A stretch of DNA of 64,000 nucleotides from Calonectria ilicicola (GCA_020809705.1 CP085832.1:3162001-3226000); one strand, 5' to 3'; counted from the stretch's first letter, positions 22,137 to 34,900 are shown. Numbers and translations are program-made. The notes: generated from the letters alone by a model not told the origin.

Positions 22137-24614
22137 ATGGGTATCAAAGGGTACGCAAATATGATTGAATCCGCAAAAGTCATTATTCTAATTTTTGCAG
22201 CGTCTACAAGGAGCTCGGCCCAGGCCAGCGAGTCGCCCTGTCGAAGCTAGCGGCCGACAGCTTCGTGAATTCCAATCGTCCATTTCGACTCGCCATCGAC
22301 ATTGCCATCTGGCAGTTTCAAAATCAAGCAGCACGAGGTATGCCAGGTTCCATTGCCTGCTCTCTAATTTGCATCCATTAATCGCATTCCAGGCGGCACA
22401 AATCCTGCCATCAGAACTCTTTTTTATCGTCTTACTCGACTCCTCGGCACCCCAATCGAACCCATATTTGTCTTTGACGGGCCCAAAAAGCCAGCGTTTA
22501 AACGAAACAAGCGATCCGGTCGCGGGGATGCGCTCGCATCTGCCCAGGCAAAAAGATTGATCCGTCTATTTGGCTTCACGATACACGATGCGCCCGGCGA
22601 AGCAGAAGCCGAATGCGCTCTCCTGCAGCGCCATGGCATCGTTGATGCGGTTCTCAGCGAAGATGTCGACACTATAATGTTCGGGTGCACTCAAATGCTG
22701 CGCAATTGGTCCGCCGAAGGAAAAGGCTCTACCCCCACCCATGTGTCACTCTACGACACTGAGGATATGGGTATCAAGGAACTGGGACTTGATAGAGAAG
22801 GACTGGTGCTCATCGCCCTCATGAGTGGCGGCGATTACTTACCAGACGGCATTCCTGGGTGTGGTGTCAAGGTGGCGTGCGAGGCTGCCAAGGCTGGCTT
22901 TGGAAAGTCAATCTGTCGTCTTAAGGCGTCTGACAAGACTGGGATCCAAGCCTGGAGAGAGTCTCTGGTCCATGAACTCCGTACAAATGAGAAGGGATAC
23001 TTTCGAACCAAGCACAAAGCTTTGACGATACCAGAGGATTTCCCCAACCTCGAAGTCCTTCGCTACTACACACATCCAGTCGTGTCGCCACAATCCATTG
23101 TTGACGCTGTTCGGGAGAGGTTCAGAGAAAAGGGTGAGATGCAACTGGAGGCTCTAAGAGAATTCACCAGGGAGACGTTTGGGTGGGATTTCCGCATCGG
23201 CGCCATCAAGTTCATTCGTGTACTAGGCCAAGCACGCCTCATCAGTCACATTCAAGACAAAGAAGGAGACTACGTCAAACGTATATCAGGCCGCAGAGCT
23301 CATTTCAGCACAGACGCCACGCAAGAGCTCCGCATGTCCTACATCCCCCAAGATCTTGTCCCAATCGATCTATCAAAGGAGGTGGAGGAAGAAATTACAT
23401 CCAGTCGAGACGGTCTAGCACTCAACAGCGACGACGAATACGAGGGGGCCGGCGACGAGGGGGCCTCCAAGGGAGTGGTCGGTAAGGTCTATGATCCTTC
23501 CAAACCCGATCTTGCTTGGGTGTTGGAGGCAGTGGCAAAGCATAGTGTGCCAGCCATGGTTGAAGAGTTTGAGGCGACAGAAACTGCAAAAGCAACCAAG
23601 GCAACCAAAACTGCCCGAAAAGCACCAGCCAAGGCCAAAGCGGCTGTTTTGAAGAACAAAAGTACTGGTACCAAGTCCATTGGAGCTCTTGATAAATTCG
23701 TCACTGTCACAAAAACAGCTTCAACAAACAAAACAATTCCCAAGACGAATAAAACGCCGACTCCCACGTCATCGCCCAAGAAATCACCTCCAACCAGGGT
23801 TTCTACACCACGGCGGCTGCGAATACCATCCCCGTTGGAATTAAGTAAGCAACCCACCGCCTCAACGACCCCAAGTCCGGTCAAACAAAAGACCCTTTGG
23901 ACGCTGGCCAGCTCACCAACGACGCCTAGAACCCGCGGCGCCAAGGTCCAGCAACAGACGATTGTCATCTCATCTAGCCCAGTCAACCCGGTGGATTCAC
24001 CTCCCCCCTCACCGTCACCCCGGCCCCGGGCTATTCACACATCAACTCGAGAGTTACCTGAGTCGGTACGCTCAATATTGTCCGCGCGTGATGCTACGGA
24101 GATGATGAACCGAGGGCGAGGGCCGAGTGCTAAGACTGCGCTAAAGGCCCCTAGCTTCAGCTTGTCTCAACCTGTGAAAACGAAGCAGACTTCAATGAAC
24201 ATGTTTGCAAGCAAATTGAGCAAACCGAGTGCCAGTCAATATGCAACGAAACAAACAGTGCAGTCAAAGGCCTCCCCGCCTTCACTTGATACTATAAGCG
24301 ATTCGGACAGCGACTCCGAACTGGAACCTCTCTCGGCTCTCCTCGCTCGCACCTCAGTATCTCCCAGCAAACGACAGAGTAATGCCATCTCTGCCAGCAG
24401 AACCATCAGCCACAGCCCGTCTCCTTCGCCGAAGAAGAAATTAGCCGTATCGCAACCCAGTAGGATGGGATATACTCAGGACTTTGGTGTCAACACAGAG
24501 GATATTGAGGACCCCTTTGCCAGCGAAACCACGCCTTTCGAGCGCCGTGGTTTTCATGAAGAGACGAGTCAACTAAGCGATGTCGTTTATATTGATTTGA
24601 CTGGAGATGACTGA
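22137..24614 (+). CDS. YEN1: GEN1/YEN1 Holliday-junction resolvase (XPG family)
   Basis: Model: exons 22137-22150, 22201-22337 and 22393-24614, giving 790 residues. The first exon codes for only MGIKG, whose start gives the Gly needed at the nuclease N-terminus. The XPG N-domain follows (VYKELGPGQ, DIAIWQFQ, FVFDGPKKP). The I-domain holds APGEAEAECALL with Glu120, 122 and 124 and SEDVDT with Asp141 and 143, the metal-binding acidic residues. MSGGDYLPDGIPGCGVK is the GEN1-type helix-two-turn-helix with Asp ligands. A chromodomain-like region seems to cover IPQDLVPIDLSKE. The last 350 residues are Ser/Thr/Pro/Lys-rich with many SP/TP sites, matching the CDK-controlled tails of Yen1. The enzyme cuts four-way DNA junctions symmetrically late in the cell cycle. 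FEN1 or RAD2 is less likely given the GEN1-style N-terminus and chromodomain-like segment. Confidence 0.92.
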
Positions 24615-24985
24615 ATACAAATATCATACAAGTTTGCATCATTTTATGGTTATTTTACTACAATGGCGTTATATGGCATAATGGTATTGGGAGGCATCTA
24701 ATGATGGGCATGAATAAACGAGTCGAGTTGGAACATTCGGCAGATGGGATTAAACGGATAAAGTATCGATGATTTGATACAAATAAATTACACACTTTTT
24801 TGGTATCATCCATTCGTCCCAGCTATAACTGTACAGTTCCCATAACCCCCACGCAAGGGCACCTAGGTTTTTTCTTCCCTCCCTTCCATTCCGCCTAGTT
24901 TATATCCAACCAATATTGTGCAATACCCAATCCGACGCCCCTTGTAACGATTTGTTGTTCACTTCTTGAGTCTATTTTCCCCCAT
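24615..24985. other. Convergent 3' regions of GEN1 and MGS1
   Basis: 371 AT-rich bases between two stop codons on opposite strands, presumably holding both polyadenylation regions. No gene is seen. Confidence 0.6.
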
Positions 24986-26644
24986 CTATGTGCCCGCCAT
25001 TTCCAGGTCAGGGTCTACTTCCGTACCCAAATCTCTGTCCTCCAAAAACTTCCTTCCTAAAAGGTCATCAGGCAGATATGTCTGTTGAACAAGGCCTTCT
25101 TTGTAGTTTGGTGGGTACTTATACTCGGCACCGTATCCAAGATCGCGCATTAAGCGAGTTGGTGCGTTGCGTAGGTGTAATGGCACCGGGAGGCTGGCAA
25201 CACCAGGCTCGCGCAGAGCAGCGTATGCATTGTTCAGACCACGGTAGGCTCGAGTGCTCTTCTTTGCTGTGCATAAAGCCACAGTGCAGTGAGCAAGGGG
25301 AATACGAGCTTCAGGCATACCGATCTGCTGGGTTGCCGTGTAGGCAGCCGTGGCCAGGGGCAGCAGAGTATTGTCTGCCAGGCCAACATCTTCAGATGCA
25401 ATGACAATCATGCGACGAGCGATGAAGAGCGGATCCTCTCCAGACTGAAGCATACGAGCCAGATAGTATAGTGCTGCGTCGGGGTCGTTGCCACGGACAG
25501 ACTTGTGGAAAGCAGATATTGTGTCGTAGTGCTGGTCGCCAGCACGGTCGTAGACCAGCGTCTTTGTTAAAGAAGCTTTCATGTCCTCCTGCGTGATACC
25601 TTCGCGAGTGGTCAAAGATAGAGCGAGCTCAAGGAGGTTCAGCGCAGTACGTGCGTCACCATCGGCGAAGCGCGCCAGGTATGCGACCATGGCGTCATCG
25701 AGGAGCGGCGTGGGCGGGTATACTGATTCCTCCTCCTTTAGGGCACGGTTCAGGATCTGGATGATATCTTCGGTTGTAAGAGCCTTGAGTGTAAAGGTCC
25801 GGCATCGGGATAGCAGTGCGTTGGCGACCTTGAACGACGGGTTCTCAGTCGTAGCTCCAATGAGCGTCACTGTGCCAGCCTCGACAGGCTTGAGGAAAAC
25901 GTCTTGCTGGGCCTTGTTGAAACGGTGGATCTCGTCACAGAATATGATGGTCTTGCGCCCTGTCAAAGCCTCGTCGTTGGCAGCCTCCTGGAAGAGCTTC
26001 TTGCACTCGCCAACGCCGGTGCTGGTGGCGTTGAGCTCGATGAAGCGACTGCCCACCATGTTGGCGATGCACCGCGCAATCGTCGTCTTGCCTGTGCCGG
26101 AGCCTCCCCATAAGATCATGGACGGCACGCGCTTCGACTCGATAAGGGATCTCAAAACGCCGTTGGGTCCGACAAGGTCTTGTCCAAAGACTTGGTCGAG
26201 ATTTCGTGGTCGCATTCGTTCGGCCAGCGGCGCGGATCGCAGCGTCTTTGTCTTTTTCGTAACTCGACCATCTTGTTCGTCTGTAGCTGCAGCTGTCTCT
26301 CCTTCCTTCAGTTCGGTTACCGGGTCGAGTTTCTCGCTGATACCAACACTGAAGCCAGCTCCAGGTCCTTCGTCAAACGTCCTCTTCTTCCCCTGCAGGG
26401 TGCCGTTGGGGATGGGCGTCAGGAGCTTCGTGCCATCGGGGGCGATTTGTCTCTTGGGGACTGGTGTCGAGAAGAAGGTAGAGGCGGAGCGTTTCTGCGA
26501 CCCAGAGGGCTGTGGTGTCTGTGACTGCGGCGGCGTGGGATTCTTTTCCTTGTCGACGATGAAGCTGGTACAACCGGAGTCGATGTGGTTGTTGATTTCC
26601 GACGTCTTGACGGGTTTGTTGCAAATGGGGCAGTCGACCGCCAT
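24986..26644 (-). CDS. MGS1: AAA ATPase MGS1 / WRNIP1, replication-fork maintenance
   Basis: Single exon of 552 residues. A UBZ4-type zinc finger occupies residues 5-25 (C5, C8, H20, C25), which in the family binds ubiquitinated PCNA. A Ser/Pro/Lys linker with a nuclear-localisation-like KKTKT follows. The AAA+ core has Walker A GGSGTGKTT (180-188), Walker B IIFCDEIHRF (234-243) and sensor 1 GATTENP (263-269). The C-terminal clamp-loader-like domain ends with YKYPPNYKEG. Length and domain order agree with yeast Mgs1 and human WRNIP1, which protect stalled forks and modulate DNA polymerase delta. Its 3' end faces the GEN1 resolvase gene. Confidence 0.95.
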   Translation of the reverse strand: MAVDCPICNKPVKTSEINNHIDSGCTSFIVDKEKNPTPPQSQTPQPSGSQKRSASTFFSTPVPKRQIAPDGTKLLTPIPNGTLQGKKRTFDEGPGAGFSVGISEKLDPVTELKEGETAAATDEQDGRVTKKTKTLRSAPLAERMRPRNLDQVFGQDLVGPNGVLRSLIESKRVPSMILWGGSGTGKTTIARCIANMVGSRFIELNATSTGVGECKKLFQEAANDEALTGRKTIIFCDEIHRFNKAQQDVFLKPVEAGTVTLIGATTENPSFKVANALLSRCRTFTLKALTTEDIIQILNRALKEEESVYPPTPLLDDAMVAYLARFADGDARTALNLLELALSLTTREGITQEDMKASLTKTLVYDRAGDQHYDTISAFHKSVRGNDPDAALYYLARMLQSGEDPLFIARRMIVIASEDVGLADNTLLPLATAAYTATQQIGMPEARIPLAHCTVALCTAKKSTRAYRGLNNAYAALREPGVASLPVPLHLRNAPTRLMRDLGYGAEYKYPPNYKEGLVQQTYLPDDLLGRKFLEDRDLGTEVDPDLEMAGT

Positions 26645-27488
26645 GGTGAAGAACTAGACTATTAGCAACCAAAAAAAGAAGAAAGAAACAAAAGAGTGTG
26701 TAAGTTTGTTGGACTATCCGCTTGGGCTGGCGGTGTTGTCATACATCCAACTTGGCCCAACCGCGACTGTGCGAATCCAAAATGTCAGTTGGGTGGGTGG
26801 GTGTGAGGCAAAGAAGTGGAAACGCGTCCAATGACGCGCAGTCACGCTTTCGATTAATGGCCACCCACGTATGTGTGATGTGTGGGTACGTACCCCTGCA
26901 GGGCAAGGCAAGGCGGGGAACTGCCGGTGCAGGGGCCCGTTGTTCGGGTCCATGCTCCCGGATCGTCGCCGTCTTTTTAGGAGCAAAGACACGGAATAAT
27001 AAGAATAAGAATTAATAGCAATGGAAAATAGCCTTTGTTTCATTCGACAATCCTGAAACCACATATAGATTTTACAGCAACTAGATCAAGCATCCCGTGC
27101 CCATATTAATGCAAGATATTATCAACAGGTTCTCAGTCAAAGCGGTAAAAGCGTGCATCAATATCTCTTATTTGTTTATGCCGAGACATCATCGTGCATC
27201 TAAGTCTTTCCCTTTCTCCTCCCCTCCCCTTTATAGCTCCGCGCCAAGGGCAGCCGTGTATCTTATTCCCAAAGGTAGACCTGAATCAACGAGAAACCCT
27301 GTCCTTGAGGCAATAATATATCATCCACCAAACAAGCAACCGCCCATGCCAAACATTGCACCAAAACGCCCATCCGTGCTGCCTTCCCTTGCTCATGGAG
27401 TTCCTCGACTGTTCTAGTATATAGATAGAAAGGAAAAAGCATTGTCCCTCAACTCCAGGAGACGAATCGAATCATAGCCATGTGGTTT
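26645..27488. other. Intergenic, MGS1 promoter and PCF11 3' region
   Basis: 844 bp between two minus-strand genes. A 106-codon frame at 27097-27417 has no domain. Nothing else is supported. Confidence 0.6.
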
Positions 27489-29878
27489 CTAAGCCGACGT
27501 TTTCAACGACCTAATCTTGGGCGACGAAATACTCGTCTCGGCCTTGCGCTTTCCAAGCACCGGTTCTGGTGCTCCCCGTGCGAAACCAGGTGTACTCTCC
27601 CGGTCTCGGGCGATGTCGACGCGGCACGAAGCATGAAAGGCGCGGTCACCGACACGTACCGTATCCAACCACACAAAATCCTGCGCCTCATCGAGCCACT
27701 TCTTCTCGAACGGGTCACTGCAGATAGGGCACACTGGCTCTTCGCCCTTGCGCACCACAGGAGCAATAATGTACTGGGGCTTAGCCGCTTCTGTTGCTTT
27801 GGATGCCTGCGTTGAATCCTCCTTGGTAGTGGGTATGTGGTCCGCGTCAACAACTTCTCGAGAATTGAGCCAGTCCTAACAAGTGTCAGCAATGTTGTCT
27901 AGTGACTCTAGATAGGCCTCTACTTACGCGTTGGTCAACATACCAACTCCGGTGCATGCCTCGCTTTTCAGCTTCGTTGGTGCGTTGGTGGACACGGAAA
28001 TGCCAGTCCATGTGAGCTGTTTTCTTCTTTCTTCCTTCTTCGTCCGTCTTGAATCGTCGACCACATTGTGTGCAAGGGGGTCCAAGATCATCATACAGCC
28101 CGGAAAGCAAAGACGGGTGGCATCTATGAGGATTAGTTCACGTTCGATCATCAAAAGTTTTCACATCTCAATGCTTACGGTTGCTTCAACGAGGCAGAAT
28201 TGATGCCTGGATTAATGGGAGCTGTTGCTCTATTCTGCGAGGCCAAAAGACTGGCGATAAGATGTGGAGGTAGGCTAGAAACAATAGATGCGACCGATGT
28301 GGCCGCTGGAGCTGTTGAAGCCGCTGGAACCGCCGGGGCTGCTGGAGCTGCGAGAGCTGCTAGAGCTGCTGGAATTGTTGGAGGCGCCGAAACCACCGGG
28401 GCCATGGGAGCAGGAGGAGGAGTGGGAGTTGCGGCTGTGGGTGTTATCATGCCAGCAGCTCGAAGCTGGTCAAGCAGCCCCATCGGGAAAGAAGACGCAG
28501 CCGCAGCCGCCGCTGGGATCACCGGAGCCACCGGAGCAGGAATAGGCTTTGGCGGCTCAGCATGAGTCGGAGGTGGTGATCGTATGGCCACGTTTGCAAA
28601 TGGGGGAGTTGGGTTAGGTGTGGAGTTTTGCGAGTTTGCCGCCTGTTTTGCCATCAAGGCTGCCAGCGCTCCCGCTCCCGGGCCCAGCAAGGAGGCGAGA
28701 GTCACAGTCCCTGGCTGGGGAGCCACAGGAGCAGGTGTAGGAGCTACAGCCATGGGAGGCACTGGCGGTGCCTGCGAGAATACAGAAACGGGAGCAGGGG
28801 TAGGCGTCTGGCTCGACGGGGCCCTCATGTTTACGACAGCAAGATCAGCTACTTGGTTCTTAATGAGCTCAAGCTGGTCCGGTTGCACTCTGTTGCTCTG
28901 CAAGACGCCTTGCAGATCTTGCAGTGCTTTTAATTTGTTCCGAACACTAGGATTATGGGGATTGTGCGAAGCTTCCACCTGGGTCGCCACAATCAAGTTC
29001 TGAATGTCATTTTTCAATGTGTCTATGTTTATCCTGGCAGGGCCAGGCGCTCCAGCACTTCCATATGTTCCAGGGAAAGGTGCTTGGAAGGGGGCGGCAT
29101 TCGAGCCCATAGGCTGAGGAGTTGAGTGTGGAGGGTAGGGGGCCTGTGACTGTTAGCAAAAGGACATGCAGTAGGTTCGGTGGGAGCTCACCTGTTGGCC
29201 AGGATAGGGAGGTTGAGTTGGGTAACCCGGCGGCATTCTCTGACCTCGCATTCCAGGAGGCGTCGCGGTATTGTGACGAGACATTTGTGCATGAGGTTGG
29301 CCTGGCATAGGTCGGCCCATCATGGGTCTTGGTCCTGATAGTTGTTTTTCATAGACTGATTTGAGCTTCTCCATCATCGGCTTCATGACCTCGTCTGGAA
29401 AGACATGCCGGTTGTCCAAGGATCCAGGAATCCTCTCATTCCACGTCCGAAGCATTTCTTCCATCTTGCGACGAGTATGCTGATCAGACGCAAGATAAGC
29501 CTTCCAAAATAAACCATCAAGTTTAGGGCCGAATAATTGTGTGTATGGTGTGCCAACATTCTTGACAATCGAATCCATCACATAAAGAGCTGGGAGCTTC
29601 TTTTGGGGTGGTGCCTAAAAGGATGTCAGCAAATCTGTTTTTTACTCAAGTGCGCAATATATCACGAATTTCTTGGCAAAGAGCCACTTGCAGATCAATC
29701 ATCAAATTACACTTACCTTCTCGATATGCTGTTCCAAAACTTGCGCAATACTATGAGCAAATTCTGAGTTCTCTCGCGCAATTACTGTCAGATTGCTGAT
29801 TTCAAAGCGCGTGTTAGAGGAGAGATCCTCCAATGCGGCCTTGTAATCTTCCGCCACCTCATCAGCAGCTGTAGCCAT
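27489..29878 (-). CDS. PCF11: mRNA cleavage/termination factor PCF11 (five exons)
   Basis: Model: exons 29717-29878, 29192-29614, 28179-29143, 27928-28123 and 27489-27875, giving 710 residues; introns are 102, 48, 55 and 52 bp. Residues 1-135 form the CTD-interaction domain (EDYKAALEDLSSNTRFEI, ALYVMDSIVKNVG), which binds Ser2-phosphorylated RNA polymerase II. A Pro/Gln/Met region and a long Pro/Ala low-complexity stretch follow. The C-terminus has two zinc-finger-like units, CTQCGRRF...HMDWHFRVHQR and CPICSDPF...FHASC, framing the DWL segment that in yeast contacts Clp1. Pcf11 is a subunit of cleavage factor IA, needed for 3'-end cleavage and transcription termination. The start is the first ATG whose frame enters the CID; upstream in-frame codons lie in a leader without ATG. 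Confidence 0.95.
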
Positions 29879-31090
29879 GATGATGAATGCCGATGGCTCA
29901 AACAAGAACGGTAAGTTTTTTTGGACAGTGAATAGGAAATAAAGTGCTAAAGGAGACGTTCTGCGTTGAGCGCAATGTAAATGTCTCCTAATCAGAGAGG
30001 GTGGCAAAAGACGCCTCAAAATCAGTGGTTTTTGAAGGATGAAGGCACCGAGAACACGGCGCAAAAGAAAAACACGTTCTAATATGTTGTGTGAAGTTTA
30101 TTCCAAGAATCCTCGTTCCTGGCGCGCGTACCGCCTCCCCAGTTCTAGTCCCAGTAACCAGCAAGTAGTATTTTTTGCTTCTCCCAGCAACCTTTGCGAA
30201 TCACCGCGATCAAGCCCCAACAGACATGATCCAACCGTCTTTCACCACGAGTTCGCGCACGTGTGTGCAGTCTCTTCCGGACTACCGCGTTCGATCTGAA
30301 TGACTCTGGGGGGGACTAGAGTGCAGTGGTCGGGTCGGGGGGGTGTCACAGGTGGAAAGTGTCGCGTGTGGAGATGGAACTGCCCGCAAGCGATGGGCGC
30401 TGGCTGCGAAAGCTTGTCACGTGTGGATTATCCGAAGATGTGGAATGGCGATGGTCTCTGGGGGGAATCGGGATGTCTAGCTGGAGCCTGGGCTGGAGGG
30501 AGATGTTAGGAATGGGCTGGGAATCCGTGAGGTGATGATATGAAGAAAGCGCAAGGGCTCGATTCGAGGTGCAGTCGAGGAATAGCGACGGAAATCGCAC
30601 GTGACTCAACTTTAAAGGGAGTGGTAGTGTGGTACGTACCCTCCAGGGTTCAACCCACGCTCCGAACTTCGTTTCTCAAGGTGGACGAAAGACCGCAGCC
30701 AATGACCTGTTTGGCTGACATTGAGCTATGATAAGGACCGGGACTTTTATTATCATCCGAGCAAACGTGGCAAATGGATTGAATCTTTGCATAATTTATC
30801 ATCCGTTTGCCACCCAGCACAATCTGGACTTGCCACCGAATCACAACGAAGCGAGGAACAAAGCGTCACATTAGGGTGCGATCAGGTTGTTTTTGAACAT
30901 TTTAAATTGAGATTTGTCTAGAAAATTCATTGGTGCATCAAAGATGACGGGTATTCATTCCGCTAAATTTACATTCAAACGCCTTTGCCCATAACGCCGC
31001 CCTTGTTCATTTTCCCCCACTCCTTGCATTGGGTCATTCTTCCCATCCGTCTCATCTTTTCCATCCCTTTCAGTGACATTCTGATATTCT
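29879..31090. other. Intergenic, PCF11 promoter and next gene's 3' region
   Basis: About 1.2 kb. Several 60-90-codon frames overlap on both strands and none has a recognisable domain. The left part should hold the PCF11 promoter. Confidence 0.6.
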
Positions 31091-31990
31091 TTATACCTGG
31101 CCATAGTTTGTGAATCGAGACATGCGAGCCACGGAGTAATGATTGTCGGCCGGGGGGTTATATTTGGCGTTCGCTGGATGAGCATGGCTAGGAGGGCGGA
31201 TCATGCCAGGAACGACTGGGCTGGTTCGGTCCCACTCGTAACTATTTCCACTCGGGCTCGTCCCCTGGTTGTATTTGGGAGAGTAGCTTGGATTGTGCGC
31301 AGCGTCGTGCTGGGAGTGAAATTCGTGTGATGGGATTGGATTGCTGATAGCAGGAAGACGAGGAGAACCAGCCTTGGGGCTATCATCCTTGTTTCCCCAA
31401 AAGGCAAACTTGAAGGCTTTCTTGGGCTTCTCCTTCACAGAGTTGCTTCGTACAGAGTACTGCTCTTTGTAGGAAGGAACCTTGACACTGTCGGCGCTAG
31501 CGAGAGACCCTTCGGAACGAACAATTCGAGCGCTGATTCCATTGGCCGAATCGCCAAAGACAAAGGAGGCGACAATGTTGAACAGGCCAAAAGTAATGGC
31601 CAAGATTCCAGAAGCGAGAACCAGGCGCCAGAAGGGCAGACCAAGGTTCTTGGACGAGTTGGTGGGCTGGTTGAGTTTTCCCAGAATGTTACAGCCGATG
31701 ACATTCATGGCAACGCCAAGCCAGGTAAAGCCATACTCGTTGGATAGAACGGGCCAGGTGCGGCGGAAGTAGGATTTAGCAAGTGGCAGCTCGGACACTA
31801 CCAGGAAGACGGAAATGGTGCTTGTAAAGAACAGAGAGGCGGCGTCGAAAAAGAAGAAACCGTTGGAGGTGTCGATCTTGACGATCAGGGTCCAGCATGC
31901 CACGGCGGCGCAAAGCAGAGTGATAATGTTGCAGCCGCGGAGGATCTGGAGGCCGATCATGCCCGGTCCTCTGATGGACTCGGAAAACAT
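31091..31990 (-). CDS. Four-helix fungal membrane protein, 299 residues
   Basis: Single exon from ATG at 31990. Four hydrophobic helices are visible: about 17-38, 44-66, 87-104 and 120-146, with very little loop between them. The C-terminal half (150-299) is polar, Ser/Pro/Asn/Tyr-rich and probably cytosolic, with basic KEKPKKAFKFAFWGNK in its centre. I recognise the layout as a conserved fungal family of small tetraspan proteins (possibly the one catalogued as DUF7598) with no known biochemical role. The upstream sequence is purine-rich on the plus strand (32181-32230), so its transcript would have a pyrimidine-rich leader. Nearly 4 kb separate it from the next gene. Confidence 0.85.
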   Translation of the reverse strand: MFSESIRGPGMIGLQILRGCNIITLLCAAVACWTLIVKIDTSNGFFFFDAASLFFTSTISVFLVVSELPLAKSYFRRTWPVLSNEYGFTWLGVAMNVIGCNILGKLNQPTNSSKNLGLPFWRLVLASGILAITFGLFNIVASFVFGDSANGISARIVRSEGSLASADSVKVPSYKEQYSVRSNSVKEKPKKAFKFAFWGNKDDSPKAGSPRLPAISNPIPSHEFHSQHDAAHNPSYSPKYNQGTSPSGNSYEWDRTSPVVPGMIRPPSHAHPANAKYNPPADNHYSVARMSRFTNYGQV

Positions 31991-34900
31991 ATTTGGTGGC
32001 GTTCAACGAGTTATTGTGCGATAATTAGAAATAAAAGGTTGGAAGAAAATGGTTTGGAAAGGATCGGTAAGGATATTTCTCCTTTTAAGGGATCGATAAT
32101 GATGTCGGTATGTTTGCAGGTTCAAAGGTGAGTTGAAGATGAATGAGAGCGTATTGTTGTAAGGGTGGAGCCAGTCCGGAGAATAAAGAAAAAGAAGAAA
32201 AGAACAAGAAAAGAAGAAAGACTGAAAAGGCGCTAGGTCAATTTAGATCATGAACACCATTATGTAGAATGCTTTGAATAGCAAACAAAGGGAGGGAGAG
32301 AGGAGCAATATGAGTGAGGCCGGGCCCCGATTCTTTAATAACCATCAGGCACTCACACGCACGGCATTCACTACATGTACCTTCACAATATCGGCCCGCC
32401 GGGTACTAGGGTCAAACCATAGGCAAAAGCCACCGTCGGGAGAGAAAAAAAAAGAAAGTGACACTAAGGAAGGCCATCCCTGCTGCAGCTTGCAAGTGAA
32501 GGGGAGCAGACATGGAGTGACACTTGACGGCCAGGACGCGCTGTCAGTGGTCCAGACTGAGGCGGCTACGATTCGTCGTTTCGAGTTGATGGGATGGCGT
32601 GCGGGAGGGGCCACAGGCCAGTCAATCCAATGAAACTAGCCTCCGGGGACGGGGAGAGAGAGAGCAAGGGAGTCTGAACGCGCCAGGGATAGGGCGTTTC
32701 ATGGCGAGCGGCGCCGAAGTGAGACGGCGAGGAGAGAGTGAAGTGAGGGTGAGAAGGAGGTCGCAGCGCGGTCCAGCCGAGGGCCAGCGGCTACGAGCAG
32801 CGGGCGACACAAAAGAGACCGCTGGGCGCGTATGCCCAATGGATCTGTGGGCGCATTGAGTATTTGCGGATCAGGGTCAAGACGATGCTTTTTTTTCTCA
32901 GGTCGGGGACGTTGAGCGCTTCACGGGTCCATCTCAAGACTGGGGTTGAGTATAGGAACGATTGGGTGGTGGTGCACCATCAAGAGATGTCGTTTCAGAC
33001 GGCTCCCGGACCTCGCGTGGGGCCGGGGCTCCAGGTCCAACCCAGCCCAATCCAGGTACCGCCGCCTCGCCTCCAGTCCGGCTGTCGCCCTGCCCTACCC
33101 TGCCCTGTCCGTCCTGCAGTGCTGCACTGCTGAGGTGCAGATGCGTCGTCCTCCCCCATCTACACACTACATGCCACTGCTACCTACGTATTCGGCATTC
33201 CCTCCCCTCCCCCCTCGTACACAACACGTCTGCAGATGCAACGCTGGACAGCCCAGAGGTTGCCATCCACGTGGAGACATGGCACTGAATTAACTAAACT
33301 TGACACTGGCTTTCATCTCCTATGCTTGCTGATCCCCGTCGCCAATCGTCAGCGTTGCACGGCTCACGGACGCCGGGAGTGAACCATGCAAGGATCAGGC
33401 GACAAAGACCTCAGTTGATCATTTTTACATTGATGGACTTGTCAGGTCTCTGGTTGACGACAGCTTGTGCGTGTGCCCTTTGGTTGTTGAGTTGAGTTGT
33501 CGTCTTGTCCCCTGCAAGCGTGAGATGACAAGCCGGTGCTTCCAATAAACAGCTGACCAACAAAAGGGACCAACATGTTCATCCACAATCTCGCAGCTCA
33601 GGACAGCGCACGCATCCGCCTAGTTTGATTAGGCTACTGTCGCTCAGCTCCGATGTCATGCCGTGCCCAAAATCCGTCTCGCGCCCAATTGTTTGGCATG
33701 CGGCCTGGTGGTCGCCCGTGTTTCGGCCCCAAGCGCCCACGGTCCCTGGGTCCCCCCCACCCGAGAAATAGGCGCGGTGCTATTTTGGCCTCTCATCGGC
33801 GCGTAACTCTGGATAACCGCAGCGGACCCAAAACTCGGGCCCGGATGGCCAAAACCCAGACCTGCAGTCGATGATTTCCTGGTTTTTCTGTACGGTTTAT
33901 TACGTGCTCTGGTCGGAGCCTTCGGGAGGGTTCGTGTTTCCGATGGCAACAAGCGCCGGCTTCAGCTCTGCGGTGATAGGGCGCCTCAAACAACACCCAT
34001 CAGCCAATGCTGAAGATCACGCGGGATCTGATGATACCGGATGCACGAAAGACCATTTCCATCGTTGAATAAGACCTTGAAAGCATCCACAACTGAACAC
34101 TTTGACGGGCGCAAGGGCCACATGCTCCAATAATTTGGGTTGGTGACGTGTTGTTCAATACCTGGACAGCGAGCCATTGCCCATGGGGCAATTAGCTTCT
34201 GCCAACACTCCCCGCTTGCGCTATAGAAGCAGCTCAGCGGTTGGGGCATGATCTGCCTGACGTCTTACAAGCCGGACGCCATCCTGGTTTCGGAAGCTAC
34301 TGTGAATGGTACCTCACCTAGCAGCAAGATCTAGCTGGAATGGGTGTCAATGACACACGATTACGAATACTTGCGAGGCAAAACGTAGAATTCTGAAACG
34401 TAGAGTTCCGATACTTCCGTGCACATCTTTTTTCTGCATGAAGAAAGCTGCCCACATTACGCATTCTTGACGTTGGTGACAATCTTTATGGGTTGCTCAT
34501 AATAGAATAACTCGGGCTGTAGGGTACCCTAGACCTCAACTCAATAATGAAGAACTTGTTCAAGCCTCAACCACTTTATAATTTCCTGCTTTGATAAGTG
34601 GTGCATGATAATGGATGATTTTCCTCGATGATTAGAATATGTTCTAAATGGTAGAGTAGCCTTGAGCTGTCATCCTCATGGCTGATACAAACGTCACACC
34701 GCAGGTTGCCAACCTCTTCGATAGCTCAACAATCTTTACCGAACGGATTGTCTCTCCCTTTCCACATCGAAAGCAACAATGGTTTGATAAACCGTCTCGT
34801 ATTAGGCGATTAAATAGCGGACAATATTATGTTACATATTTTCCTGAAATCTGTAGATCTCAGAACCTACAGTAGTTAGTTCAAACGCGGCCCATATCGG

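Noticed and set aside
29615..29716. Possible C/D-box snoRNA in PCF11 intron 1
   Set aside because: TGATGA and CTGA motifs are present at suitable spacing, but CTGAC is the expected branch site and no closing stem is evident.
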